Below, in pieces: positions 35,909-44,528 of a stretch of 64,000 nt of DNA. Every line of letters begins with the position of its first letter. Within the stretch, counting starts at the first letter, position 1. This stretch comes from Micromonospora lutea. Its GTDB lineage: Bacteria > Actinomycetota > Actinomycetes > Mycobacteriales > Micromonosporaceae. The stretch is from the NCBI RefSeq assembly GCF_016863535.1, contig NZ_BOPB01000020.1, forward strand, positions 1-64,000. Reading direction: 5' to 3'. A model generated the notes under the pieces. That model was not told the DNA's origin, searched no databases, and saw only the letters and a list, made by a program, of their open reading frames with translations. Both the position numbers and the translations under genes were made by a program.

Positions 35909-37236
35909 CGGCCGATCCCGCGGTAGGTGTAACCCAGGCGTTCCAGCATCGCGATCTTCTCCTTGGACAGATACGCACGTCCGTCGAGGACCAGGCAGGA
36001 CTCGGCGACCGGCAGCCGGGCGAAGTCGAGAGCCTGGAACTCGCGGTGCATGGCCAGCAGGGCGACACAGTGGGCACCCCGCACCGCCTCCTCGACGGTG
36101 GCCGTGACCGGCAGGCCGAAGGTCTGGTGGGCGTGTACCGGATCGACAAGCGGGTCGTGTACCCGGACCCGGACGCCGGTCGCGCGCAGCGCCGCCACCA
36201 CCGGCTCGGTCGGGGTCGCCCGCAGGTCGCCGGTGTCGTTCTTGAACGCCAGACCGAGCACCGCCACCGTCGCCTCGGCCGGGGGCACCCCACGGGTGGC
36301 CAGGTCGTCGAGGATCAGCCGGGCGGTGTAACCGGGCATCCGCTGGTTGACCTCGCGGCCGGCTGCCGCGGTGGTGATCTCCAGCCCGTGCCGGCGGGCG
36401 GACTGCCACACCATCCAGGGGTCCTTGGTCAGGCAGGAGCCGCCGACGCCGACGCTCGGCCGCAGGATGTTGACGTGGCCGTCGCCCTTCGGGATCGCGT
36501 TCGCGGCGGTGATCACGTCCAGCACGTCGACCCCGTACAGATCGCAGAACATCGCCAGCTCGTTGGCCAGGGCGATGTTCAGGTCGATCCACCAGTTGTC
36601 GGCCAGCTTGACGATCTCCGCGGCCTCGAGCGACTGCTGAGGCAGTGTCGGCGTGCCGAGCGAGCTGTGCAGGAAGTCCGCGGCGAGCCGCGTGCTGTAA
36701 GGGTCGAAACCCCCGACGACCACCGGCAGCGTACGCAGGTCGTGCAGCGCCGTACCCTCGGCGAGCCGCTCCGGCGCGTAGGCCAGCGCGAAGTCCGTGC
36801 CGGCCCGTAGGCCGCTCGCCTCCAACAGCGGGCGGACGAGGTCCCTGGTGGTGCCGGGGGGCACGGTGCTCTTGAGGATCACCAGGTGCCCGGAGCGCAG
36901 GTTCGCGCACAACGCCGTACAGGCCGCCCGGAGGTGTTCGTCGGCCAGTGACCCGTCCTGCCGGACCGGGGTGGCGACGGTGAGCAGGACGACGTCGGCG
37001 CTGGCGCAGGCCCGCTCGGCCGTGGTCGCGCGGAGCCGACCACGGCCGACCTCGGTGGCGATCAGATCGGTCAGGCCTGGTTCCTTGAGCGGTGTGGTGC
37101 CACGGTTGAGCTGTTCCACCAGGGCGGCGTCGGTGTCCACGCCGACGACGGAGAGGCCCCGATCGGCGAGGGTCGCGGCGACACACGATCCGACGTAGCC
37201 CATGCCGACGACCGCGACCACGGGTGGTTCGGTCAC
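35905..37236 (-). CDS. UDP-glucose 6-dehydrogenase (CalS8-like)
   Basis: 443 aa. N-terminal Rossmann motif VVGMGYVGS at about 9-17, the STVPPGTT loop at 123-130, APERLAEG at 154-161, Lys210, and the catalytic cysteine Cys268 in GVGGSCLTKDP. The C-terminal domain LGLAFKNDTGDLR is the usual UDP-binding half. The family oxidises a nucleotide sugar at C6 twice to the uronate. UDP-glucose is the likeliest substrate because the next gene is a decarboxylase, although UDP-ManNAc dehydrogenases look alike. GTG 37236 is preceded by GGGAGGAG. It may be coupled to a 32-codon upstream reading frame by GTGA overlap. Confidence 0.92.
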   Translation of the reverse strand: MTEPPVVAVVGMGYVGSCVAATLADRGLSVVGVDTDAALVEQLNRGTTPLKEPGLTDLIATEVGRGRLRATTAERACASADVVLLTVATPVRQDGSLADEHLRAACTALCANLRSGHLVILKSTVPPGTTRDLVRPLLEASGLRAGTDFALAYAPERLAEGTALHDLRTLPVVVGGFDPYSTRLAADFLHSSLGTPTLPQQSLEAAEIVKLADNWWIDLNIALANELAMFCDLYGVDVLDVITAANAIPKGDGHVNILRPSVGVGGSCLTKDPWMVWQSARRHGLEITTAAAGREVNQRMPGYTARLILDDLATRGVPPAEATVAVLGLAFKNDTGDLRATPTEPVVAALRATGVRVRVHDPLVDPVHAHQTFGLPVTATVEEAVRGAHCVALLAMHREFQALDFARLPVAESCLVLDGRAYLSKEKIAMLERLGYTYRGIGR

Positions 37237-37331
37237 GCCGCTCCTCCCGTCCGGCCTGTGGTGTGCCCGGATTCGGTCCGCACCCGGCGCGGTGGAGCCG
37301 CCGGGCCCACCCGCGGTGTGGCATTGGACAT
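37233..37331 (-). CDS. Possible 32-aa leader peptide ahead of the UDP-glucose dehydrogenase
   Basis: ATG 37331 has GAGGG seven bases upstream. The frame runs 32 codons and ends in a TGA that overlaps the GTG start of the dehydrogenase by GTGA, the same coupling used by other gene pairs in this operon. The peptide begins MSNATPRVGPAAPPRRVRTE and has no known domain. It may be a true small gene, a translational-coupling leader or chance. A 17-bp hairpin lies 33-72 bp further upstream. Confidence 0.35.
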   Translation of the reverse strand: MSNATPRVGPAAPPRRVRTESGHTTGRTGGAA

Positions 37332-37649
37332 GCGTGTTCCCTCACCCTCGTCACACAGATCAACTCCCGGTCCGACGCTGTTGCCGCAGCGTCGGACCGG
37401 GAGGGTGTTCGGGATCGCCAGCCGCCGGCAGCCGGTCAACGGTGAGCTGGGCTGAGCTGGGTTCGTTTCCCGATGCCACAGATCCTGTCGCCGATCGGCG
37501 GGCACGGCATCTCCCTGCATGCCCACCCAGACCGGTCGTCGGGGACGCCCGGATGCGGCTGCCGAGCCGACCCGGGTCGAGCAATCTCGGATGTGCCCCG
37601 GCCGGTCGGTACTGGCGACGATGACGGTCGGCGGAAGGAGTACGACGAC
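37332..37649. other. 318-bp divergent region with a strong hairpin
   Basis: It lies between the leftward sugar operon and the rightward C-methyltransferase, so it should hold both promoters. It contains the 17-bp hairpin at 37364-37403 and a short tandem TGAGCTGGG duplication near 37442-37460. Confidence 0.5.
37364..37403. repeat. Perfect 17-bp inverted repeat with 6-nt loop
   Basis: CTCCCGGTCCGACGCTG (37364-37380) pairs perfectly with 37387-37403 across TTGCCG. It has the shape of a terminator but sits between two divergent gene starts, where a terminator is not expected. It may be a transcription insulator, an attenuator in one leader, or an operator. Confidence 0.7.
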
Positions 37650-38894
37650 GTGAATGACCCCGAGCTGGTGTCAGTCGCCCCAACCTGCCGGCTCTGTGCC
37701 GGCCCGGTGCGCGAATGGATGGATCTTGGCCGGCAACCGGCCTCCAACGCCTTTCCCCGGCCGGACGAGACCGGCGCGGAGCGATTCTTCCGGCTGGCGG
37801 TCGGCATCTGTGCCGACTGCACGATGGTCCAGCAGTTGGAGGCGATGCCGACCGACCGCATGTTCCGTGCCGACTATCCCTACCGCTCGTCCACCTCGGA
37901 CGGCCTGCGCCGGCACTTCGAGGCGGTGGCCGACTGGCTGCGCGACACCGAACTCACCGACCGCGCCGACCTGGTCGTCGAGATCGGCTGCAACGACGGG
38001 GTCATGCTCGGTGTGCTCGGCGCGTCGGGTATCCGGCACCTCGGCGTGGACCCGTCGGCCGGCGCCGCGCACGCGGCCATGGCCCGGGGCGCCGAGGTTC
38101 AGGTCGACTTCTTCGACGAAATCTCCGCCGCGACGATCCGCGCCGAGCGGGGGCCGGCCAGGGTCGTGTTCTCGGCCAACACCATCAGCCACGTCGCCGA
38201 CATCGGCACCGTGTTCCGGGGGGTCGACCGACTTCTCACGCCGGACGGGATCTTCGTGTTCGAGGACCGGTACGTCGCCGACATCGTGGAGTACGCGTAC
38301 TTCGACCAGATCTACGACGAGCACTTCTACCTGTTCTCGGTGCGCGCGGTGGACGCGATGGTGGCCCGATTCGGCTTCGAGCTGGTCGACGTGGCACGGA
38401 TCCCGATCCACGGCGGCTCGCTGCGCTTCACCGTCGCGCGGCCCGGTGCCCGCCCTCGCCGCGACAGCGTGGACCGGATGATCGAGGAGGAGGCGCGCAC
38501 CGCGATCGGCGAGTACGACACGTACCTCCGATTCGCCCGGCAGATCGAACGCGTCGGCGCCGACCTGGTCGCCTTACTGACCGACCTGCGTGACGCCGGG
38601 CGACGGGTGGTCGGCTACGGCGCCACCTCCAAGAGCGCGACAGTCACCAACTTCTGCGGCATCGGGCCCGACCTGGTGCCGTTCATCTGCGACACCACCC
38701 CGGAGAAGCAGGGCCGGCTCTCACCGGGGATGCACATCCCGGTGCGCCCGCACGCGGCGTTCGCGGATCCGTACCCCGACTACGCCCTGCTCTTCGCCTG
38801 GAACCACGCTGAGGAGATCATGGCCAAGGAGCGTCACTTCGTGGCTCAGGGCGGACGCTGGATCCTCTACGTCCCACACGTGCGCATCGTGTGA
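37650..38894 (+). CDS. NDP-sugar C-methyltransferase (TylC3-type)
   Basis: 414 aa. The N-terminal zinc-binding cysteines CRLC and CADC (about residues 13-60) and the SAM motif EIGCNDGVML (about 112-121) are diagnostic of deoxysugar C-methyltransferases. The C-terminal third (GYGATSKSATVTNFCGI, CDTTPEKQGRLSPG) is the associated conserved domain. It would add a methyl branch next to the keto group of the UDP-4-ketopentose, as in madurosamine (a 3-C-methyl pentose). GTG 37650 follows GGAAGGAG. The codon at 38574-38576 is TTA (Leu309), rare in actinomycetes and read by bldA tRNA. It is divergent from the dehydrogenase operon. Confidence 0.9.
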   Translation: MNDPELVSVAPTCRLCAGPVREWMDLGRQPASNAFPRPDETGAERFFRLAVGICADCTMVQQLEAMPTDRMFRADYPYRSSTSDGLRRHFEAVADWLRDTELTDRADLVVEIGCNDGVMLGVLGASGIRHLGVDPSAGAAHAAMARGAEVQVDFFDEISAATIRAERGPARVVFSANTISHVADIGTVFRGVDRLLTPDGIFVFEDRYVADIVEYAYFDQIYDEHFYLFSVRAVDAMVARFGFELVDVARIPIHGGSLRFTVARPGARPRRDSVDRMIEEEARTAIGEYDTYLRFARQIERVGADLVALLTDLRDAGRRVVGYGATSKSATVTNFCGIGPDLVPFICDTTPEKQGRLSPGMHIPVRPHAAFADPYPDYALLFAWNHAEEIMAKERHFVAQGGRWILYVPHVRIV

Positions 38895-38911
38895 GTACAC
38901 CCCCGACACCG

Positions 38912-38943
38912 ACGTGGCGGCCCGGGTACCCGGGCCGCCACGT
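38912..38943. terminator. 32-bp perfect palindrome, bidirectional terminator
   Basis: The sequence from 38912 to 38943 is a perfect palindrome (two 16-nt arms, first half ACGTGGCGGCCCGGGT), 18 bp after the C-methyltransferase stop and 48 bp before the convergent gene's stop. Confidence 0.75.
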
Positions 38944-38990
38944 TCGTCCTCCGCCATGAGCCGCCGGTCCACGGCGGACGGCGCCCGACT

Positions 38991-40058
38991 CTATGCCGAG
39001 GTCGGGTTGTGCCATGCCGAGTGCAGCCCTGGGCCAGCCACCCGCGCCGCGGTGAGACTGGCCCAGGCGGCCAGCTCCAGCAGGCGGCGGTCGGCCGGGT
39101 CGTACCGCCGGTAGCTCGCCACCATCGAGTCGGTGACCCGGTACGAGAAGAACGCAATGGTCAGCGCGAGCCGCCCGGCACTCCGGTCCCGCACCGGGAG
39201 CCCGTCGAGCGCCGCCTCCACCTCACCGGGGTCGGTGAGCGCCCGCGGCCCGGCCAGCAATTCGGGCAGCAGCCGACGGACGGACGAGGGAACCGCCGAC
39301 TCGGCGGCACCGTCGATGGCTCCGTACGCCCGGGCGAAGGCGCTGTGCAGTGTGGGAGCCGGCCGCGCCCAGCTGAGGTCCGGCGGCGGGTCCGCCGGCG
39401 GCAGCAGGTCCAGCTGCCGCCCCGGGGCACCGCCACGGCGGGCCAGCCGGCCCATCATGAGCGCGGCCAGCCAGCGGACCGCGCCGAGCGCCGGTGAAGG
39501 CACGGCCGGCAGTGGCGAGGGCGCGACGAAGACGTTCACCATGCGGTTGAGGTAGTGGAAGAGAACCGCCACGCCGATCAGGTGGGCCAGCTCGGTGGGG
39601 TCGAGCCGGGCCGTGGAAACGGGTGGGACGTCGCCACCGTGCCGGAAGAACGCGGCGATCTCCCGCAGCCGGGGCTCGGCTATCTCGGAGATCCGGTCGT
39701 CGGCCACCGCAGCGGAATCCGGGCCGCGGAGCAGCCCGCGCAGCGCGCTGCTGTGCACCTCGACGCAGTACGGGCAGCGGTTGGCCAGGGAGACCGCGGC
39801 GGCGACCGCCTCTCGGGTGTTCCGGTCGACCGGGCCGTCGCAGAGCAGGGCCTCGCGCAGCATCAACCAGCAGGCGCCGAGGACCGGTGGCGCGGCGGCA
39901 TGCAGCGTGATCGGCGGGGCGAGCAAACCGAACTCACGGGCGAGCTGGCGGTAGACCTGGCGGACCAGCGGGGGCGCGGTCCGCGGCGGGACAGGGCGTA
40001 GGTGTTCGATGTGTCGCTGGGTGACCCGGTTGGTCAGCCGGGCGAGCAGGATGCCCAT
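38991..40058 (-). CDS. Carboxymuconolactone-decarboxylase/AhpD-fold protein with long C-terminal extension
   Basis: 355 aa. The CxxC...H redox motif CPYCVEVHS (Cys95, Cys98, His102) defines the CMD/AhpD family, members of which act as thiol peroxidase partners or decarboxylases. Most are 120-200 aa. Here a further region of about 150-180 residues follows, with no motif I recognise. The gene is last in a leftward operon behind the GMC oxidoreductase (28-bp gap). A role in redox handling of the thiol-sensitive enediyne core or in core tailoring is possible but unproven. Confidence 0.85.
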   Translation of the reverse strand: MGILLARLTNRVTQRHIEHLRPVPPRTAPPLVRQVYRQLAREFGLLAPPITLHAAAPPVLGACWLMLREALLCDGPVDRNTREAVAAAVSLANRCPYCVEVHSSALRGLLRGPDSAAVADDRISEIAEPRLREIAAFFRHGGDVPPVSTARLDPTELAHLIGVAVLFHYLNRMVNVFVAPSPLPAVPSPALGAVRWLAALMMGRLARRGGAPGRQLDLLPPADPPPDLSWARPAPTLHSAFARAYGAIDGAAESAVPSSVRRLLPELLAGPRALTDPGEVEAALDGLPVRDRSAGRLALTIAFFSYRVTDSMVASYRRYDPADRRLLELAAWASLTAARVAGPGLHSAWHNPTSA

Positions 40059-40086
40059 GGCGTCTCCTCTGGCGACCGTTCCGCGC

Positions 40087-41724
40087 TCACGCGGCCAGCG
40101 GCGGCGGCAGCGCCCTCGTTCGGGTGCCGTCGGGACTGGGCGCGCCGTAGCTGACGGCGACGCCCCGCCGCTGGGCCGCGCGCACCAGGCCGGGTACGGC
40201 GCGTTCGGCCAACGCGGCGATGGTCAGGGCGGGGTTGACGGTCAACGCTCCCGGCACCGCCGAGCCGTCGGTGACGAAGATGCCTGGATGGTCCCGCAAC
40301 TCGTGGCGGTCGTCCAGGGCGGAGGTCGCCGGGTCGTCGCCGATGCGGCAGGACGACAGCGGGTGCACGGTGTAGGCGCCCACCTGGTCGTTGGTCCACG
40401 GCCTGACCCGGGCCAGGCCGTCGCGTTCCAGGATGTCCCGGACCTCGGCGTCGGACTCGGCCCAGCCGCGCAGCGTGTTCTCGGTCGGGTCGTAGCGCAG
40501 GGAACCACGGCCGAGCATCTGCTGGGCGATCCGCTCGGCGTTGCCGCGCTGTGGTGGGGCGCCGAAGACCCCCTCGTTGTCGTCCTCGCTCATGGTGAAG
40601 ACCGTCAGCCAGGAACGCCACCGGCGCAGCATCTCCTTTTTCTCCCGGCCGAACCAGGTCGGACCGGTGGCGCCGGGCACCTGGGCGAGGACGGTGCCCA
40701 GGCCGGGCGGGAAGTACAACTGCTCCAGCGAGAAGCGGCTGTACTCGGGCAACGAGTCGTCGAGCTTGTCCCAGGTGGCCACGCACGGACCCCGCCCGAT
40801 CTGGTACGCCTCGTACGCGGTGCCGTCGCCCCGGTCGAGCCCGAGCAGATCGCGGGCCCGCGCCTCGTCCACCACAGCGGTGTTCAGCCGCTCGCCGTTG
40901 CCGGAGAAGTAGCGGCCGACGGCCGGTGGCATCGTGCCCAGTGCTCCCGCCGACCGTTGCAGGATGACCGGGGTGGCGCCGGCCCCAGCGGCGAGCACCA
41001 CGATCTTCGCCTCGATGACGCCGGTGCCCCGGGTGAGGCGGTAGTCGGTGTCGTCGACGACGTCGTAGTGGACCTGGTATCCGCCCGTCGGAGTCCGGGT
41101 CAGCCGCTGCACCTCGTGCAGGGGCCGGATCCGGGCGCCGTGGGCGAGCGCGGCGGGCAGATAGTTCAGCAGCAGCGACCGTTTGGCGTCGAACCGGCAA
41201 CCGGCCATCATCCAGTTGCAGTTCGTGCAGAGAGTTTTGTCGATGGCCGAGGGGACGGGGTTGGCGGTACGCCCGGCGCGGGAGCAGGCGGCGGCGAAGA
41301 GGCCGCCGGCGAACGGCACGTCGTCCCAGGTCTGCTCGGTCACCGGCAACGCGTCGCTGACGACGTCGTACCACGGGTCCAGGGTGTCCCGGTCGATCGA
41401 GGAAGGCCACATCCGCCGGCCGAGACCACCGGTGCGGTCGAAGACGAACCGAGGGGCGCGCGGCATGGTGGCGAAGTAGACGACACTGCCACCGCCGACG
41501 CAGTTGCCGGCGAGCACGCTCATCCCATCACCGACGGTGAAGTCGAAGATCCGGGTGTACGACGAGCCGAGGAGGAAGTCGTGCTGGAACTCGTGGCTGG
41601 CGAGCCACGGGCCTCGTTCCAGCACCACCACCCGGGCCCCGCCGGCGGCGAGGTGGTACGCCGGGATCGCGCCGCCGAAGCCGCTGCCCACGACGACGAC
41701 GTCGGTCTGCTCGATGCTGGTCAT
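40087..41724 (-). CDS. GMC-family FAD oxidoreductase (enediyne E9-like)
   Basis: 545 aa. FAD motif VVGSGFGGAI at about 11-20 and the GMC signature AGNCVGGGSVVYFATMPRAP. A Cys-containing segment LCTNCNWMMAGC follows at about 190. The C-terminal AYTVHPLSSCRIG carries the catalytic His, and GSAVPGALTVNPALTIAALAERA closes the FAD domain. The family oxidises alcohols to carbonyls. As I recall, nine-membered enediyne cassettes encode an oxidoreductase of this kind (E9 group). The start overlaps the previous gene's stop by ATGA, which fits a two-subunit enzyme with the DUF5987-like protein. Confidence 0.9.
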   Translation of the reverse strand: MTSIEQTDVVVVGSGFGGAIPAYHLAAGGARVVVLERGPWLASHEFQHDFLLGSSYTRIFDFTVGDGMSVLAGNCVGGGSVVYFATMPRAPRFVFDRTGGLGRRMWPSSIDRDTLDPWYDVVSDALPVTEQTWDDVPFAGGLFAAACSRAGRTANPVPSAIDKTLCTNCNWMMAGCRFDAKRSLLLNYLPAALAHGARIRPLHEVQRLTRTPTGGYQVHYDVVDDTDYRLTRGTGVIEAKIVVLAAGAGATPVILQRSAGALGTMPPAVGRYFSGNGERLNTAVVDEARARDLLGLDRGDGTAYEAYQIGRGPCVATWDKLDDSLPEYSRFSLEQLYFPPGLGTVLAQVPGATGPTWFGREKKEMLRRWRSWLTVFTMSEDDNEGVFGAPPQRGNAERIAQQMLGRGSLRYDPTENTLRGWAESDAEVRDILERDGLARVRPWTNDQVGAYTVHPLSSCRIGDDPATSALDDRHELRDHPGIFVTDGSAVPGALTVNPALTIAALAERAVPGLVRAAQRRGVAVSYGAPSPDGTRTRALPPPLAA

Positions 41725-42287
41725 GCCGGGCTTCCCGTCGCCGTGGTGTGCGGGTGGACGGAGGCCAACCGCCGCCGGTAGGAGAAGTGCGGGAACCGCC
41801 AGAGCCCGTCGGCGTCCGGCCGGCGCAGGCCGACCAGGGACAGCCCGGGGTGCCCCTGGGCGAGCGCCTCGGCGGTGGGCAGATGCGGGGCGCTGTCGAA
41901 GGCCATGGTGCAGAACAGGGCGACGCCGAACCACACCTCCCGTTCCGGATGTGACGGGTCGGTCAGCTCCTGGACCAGAGCGGTGCGGGTATCGAAGTCG
42001 AGGGCGACGAACGGTGGCACCGCCGGATCCAGGATGTGCTGCCCGGCCCGCGCGTGGTTCTGCGCGTGCATGTTGAGCAGGCCGGCCATCCCGTCCAGCG
42101 CCTCTGCCAGCCCCAGCGCGGGATCCGCGAGCACCTCCAGCGCACCCGCCTGCACCGCGCCCGGATCGTCCTCGACACCCGCGATCGCCCGGTCGTCGGG
42201 TGACCGCTTGACGCCCGGAATGATCGTGTCGGCGAAAGCCTCCAGCGTCGCCCTGGTCGCCGGATCGGCCGGCGTAGTGGCGGCCAT
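41721..42287 (-). CDS. Small partner of the GMC oxidoreductase (DUF5987/gluconate 2-dehydrogenase subunit 3-like)
   Basis: 188 aa. It contains LEAFADTIIPGVKRSPDDRA near the N-terminus and the helix-rich body with HPEREVWFGVALFCTMAFDSAP that is typical of proteins encoded next to GMC dehydrogenases. Gluconate 2-dehydrogenase subunit 3 proteins play the equivalent role in other systems, as a helical companion or export helper. It has no catalytic motif of its own. The gene overlaps both neighbours (TGATG at 42287, ATGA at 41721), so three proteins are made in step. As I recall, an E8-group protein of similar size sits beside E9 in related clusters. Confidence 0.8.
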   Translation of the reverse strand: MAATTPADPATRATLEAFADTIIPGVKRSPDDRAIAGVEDDPGAVQAGALEVLADPALGLAEALDGMAGLLNMHAQNHARAGQHILDPAVPPFVALDFDTRTALVQELTDPSHPEREVWFGVALFCTMAFDSAPHLPTAEALAQGHPGLSLVGLRRPDADGLWRFPHFSYRRRLASVHPHTTATGSPA

Positions 42288-43114
42288 CACCGGTCCCGCC
42301 CGGCGGCGCCCGGTGCCATGGCCGCGCCCGCGGAGAACTGTCCCGGCCGGCGGCCCGGGCCCGCCGGGCCACGGTAGGCCTGGGCGAGGTCCAGCCAGTG
42401 CTCGGCGTCGACCCCGGTCGCCCGCAGGGCGAGGTCGTCCCGGTGTCGTCGCCGGGTGACCAGCAGACAGAGGTCGACGGCGGGGCCCTCGATCAGTTCG
42501 GCGTCCGGCGGCCCGTGCACCCAGACCTCGCCCGAAGGTGCGGTCAGCTCGAACCGGAAGCCCTGCCCAACGGGCGTCAGGCCCCGACTGAGGTAGCCGA
42601 AGTCCCAGGTCCGGACGGCGAAATCGACCACGTGCCGGATCCGGTCGGTGCGCTCGGGCACCCGGCCCAGGGCATCGGCGACATCCTGACCATGCGCGAA
42701 CAGCTCCATCATCCCGGCGGCGGCCAGGACCGGGGCCGGCAGCGGCCGCACGAGCCAGGGCACGACCTGGCCGGCCGGCACCCCGGCGAGCGCCTCCACC
42801 GCCGTGGTCCACTCCTCGCGCCAGCGTCCGCGCAGGGCCGCCGTGCCGCCGTCGAGATAGCGGGACAGCGCCACCGCCACGTTGGCGTCGAAGTCGTCAC
42901 TGAGCTGCGCCGTGAGCGCCCGGAACGCCTCGGCGTCGGAGGCGGCGATCGCCGCCATCCGGAAGACCGCGCTCAGATGCGCGACCTGGTGCCGGATCTC
43001 CCAGCCAACCGCCGGCGTCGGTCGAGCCCAGTCGTCGGGGTCCAGCGTGTCCAGCAGCTGGTCGAATTCCGCGCAGTCGTCCGCCAGATCGGCGAACACG
43101 TTCGACTCGTCCAT
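42287..43114 (-). CDS. DinB/maleylpyruvate-isomerase-fold protein (TIGR03084-like, mycothiol type)
   Basis: 275 aa. The N-terminal helical bundle holds DWARPTPAVGWEIRHQVAHL, with the WxxxDxxxHL-like pattern of metal-binding DinB/MDMPI proteins, a second His in ELFAHGQDVADALG, and a C-terminal sterol-carrier-like region (FELTAPSGEVWVHGP, GPAVDLCLLVTRRRH). Mycothiol-dependent isomerases and transferases have this fold. It heads the leftward operon, ATG 43114 after AAGGAA. A role in thiol chemistry of the enediyne or as a pathway isomerase (E11-like group) is inference. Confidence 0.82.
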   Translation of the reverse strand: MDESNVFADLADDCAEFDQLLDTLDPDDWARPTPAVGWEIRHQVAHLSAVFRMAAIAASDAEAFRALTAQLSDDFDANVAVALSRYLDGGTAALRGRWREEWTTAVEALAGVPAGQVVPWLVRPLPAPVLAAAGMMELFAHGQDVADALGRVPERTDRIRHVVDFAVRTWDFGYLSRGLTPVGQGFRFELTAPSGEVWVHGPPDAELIEGPAVDLCLLVTRRRHRDDLALRATGVDAEHWLDLAQAYRGPAGPGRRPGQFSAGAAMAPGAAGRDR

Positions 43115-43421
43115 CTCGTTCCTTCGCGGTTGATGGGGCCCCGTCCACCCCGCGGGCCCGCCGTCACGGCGGCGTGCGGGCGAACGCGTCGGGGCAGTGG
43201 CGAGGTTCAGCCTGCCGACGCGGCCGGACGGCGTCCTCTCCCGCTGTGCGCTTCTGCCCGGCGACGTGGCCGCCACGGTGGCTGCCCTGCTCCGGTCGTC
43301 GCCTGCTCGGGAGGGGGCACTGGGCACAGCGGAAGAAGAATCGCCCGCCCCGGTAGCCGACGATGGAACCGCCGTCGGTAGCTGACGGTGATCAGTCGAC
43401 CTCGGTAGGAGAGTGGGAGCG
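43115..43421. promoter_or_regulatory. 307-bp divergent promoter region of the warhead and tailoring operons
   Basis: The leftward E8/E9-type operon and the rightward DUF1702-PksE operon start on either side, so their promoters must lie here. No clear palindromic operator is seen. Ribosome site of the rightward gene: GTAGGAGAGTGGGAG at 43406-43420. Confidence 0.5.
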
Positions 43422-44423
43422 ATGCCCACCATCGTCGGTTCGCTACGTCGCCACGTCCTGGCTCCGTCGTGGCAGGAGGTGGGCTTCGTCGTGCGGGGTT
43501 TCCCGACCACCACCTCGGCCGCGACGAGGCATCTGGAGGCGATCCCGCAGGCGGTCGTGTGTGGATTCGAGTGGGGTATCGACTCGTGCAACCTGTCGGA
43601 GGCGGAACAACGCCTCGCGCTGGTCGACCCGTACCTGCAGGGCTTCGCGTACGAGGGCGCCACGATGGCCTTCACCATCCGGGACGCGATGTCGATGTTC
43701 CGGACCAGCCGCACCCGCGATCTGCTCCTCGGGCCGGGGCGGCCACACGTATTCCTCAACTACATCGGCATCGGGTTCGCCATGGCGCGGTTACCACGGG
43801 CGACCTGGCGCCGGATCCTGCCGGAGCTGTCCGGACTGCCCTACCACCCGACGATGAGCTGGCTCGCCGTCGACGGGTACGGCTTCGATCTGGCCTTCTT
43901 CGACGTCGAACGTTGGGTCGGCAGGGGCGAACGACCGCGTCCGTACCCGTGGGCGGGTGCGCCCGACTACTTTCTGCGGGCCGTGGATCAGGGGGTCGGC
44001 CGCGCCCTGTGGTTCATCCACGGTGCCCGACCCGACGACGTGGCGACGGCGATCGGCCGCTTCGCCGGCGAGCGGCAGGCCGACCTGTGGGCCGGTGCCG
44101 GCCTGGCGGCCACCTTCGCCGGCGGGTGCGACCCGGCCGGCCTGGTGACGCTGCGCCGGCACGCCGGTGGGCACCGGCCACACCTGGCCCAGGGGGCGGT
44201 CTTCGCGGCCCGGGCCCGCACCTTCTCCGGTGCGGTGCCGCCGCACACCGAGGACACCGTCGCGGTGCTGACCGGCCTGTCGGTCGCCGCCGCGTCGACC
44301 CTGGCCGACGAGGTCGCGGTCGATGGGCCGACGGCCGGGCGTGCCGATCCTCCGTACGAGATGTGGCGCCGCCGGATCCGGTCGCACCTGACCAGTGAGC
44401 CGGCAGGTACGCCGGAGTCCTGA
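43422..44423 (+). CDS. UnbL-type enediyne biosynthesis protein 1 (DUF1702)
   Basis: 333 aa. It shares with the next gene the order SLRR...VRGF at the N-terminus, GFAYEGATM, GPGRPHVFLNYIGIGFAMARLP, VDGYGF, and DQGVGRALWF, the DUF1702 signature found in enediyne PKS cassettes. It is soluble and has no cofactor motif. Its biochemical role is unknown, but homologues are part of the minimal conserved enediyne set and are thought to help process the polyene into the core. ATG 43422. Codon 124 (43791-43793) is TTA. It is followed after 105 bp by its paralogue. Confidence 0.88.
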   Translation: MPTIVGSLRRHVLAPSWQEVGFVVRGFPTTTSAATRHLEAIPQAVVCGFEWGIDSCNLSEAEQRLALVDPYLQGFAYEGATMAFTIRDAMSMFRTSRTRDLLLGPGRPHVFLNYIGIGFAMARLPRATWRRILPELSGLPYHPTMSWLAVDGYGFDLAFFDVERWVGRGERPRPYPWAGAPDYFLRAVDQGVGRALWFIHGARPDDVATAIGRFAGERQADLWAGAGLAATFAGGCDPAGLVTLRRHAGGHRPHLAQGAVFAARARTFSGAVPPHTEDTVAVLTGLSVAAASTLADEVAVDGPTAGRADPPYEMWRRRIRSHLTSEPAGTPES

Positions 44424-44528
44424 CCCATCCATGGCGGGTAGTCGACCCGCCGTCACCCACGTCGCGCAGGCGGATCGGACGGACGACCCCGATCCGTCCG
44501 GTCGACGCTGACCATATGAGGGGTAACT

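Noticed and set aside
34913..37363. 816-codon single frame covering both sugar genes on the minus strand
   Set aside because: Only the last 331 codons encode the decarboxylase. The upstream part is the wrong phase of the UDP-glucose dehydrogenase and there is a GTG start with GTGA overlap at 35908.
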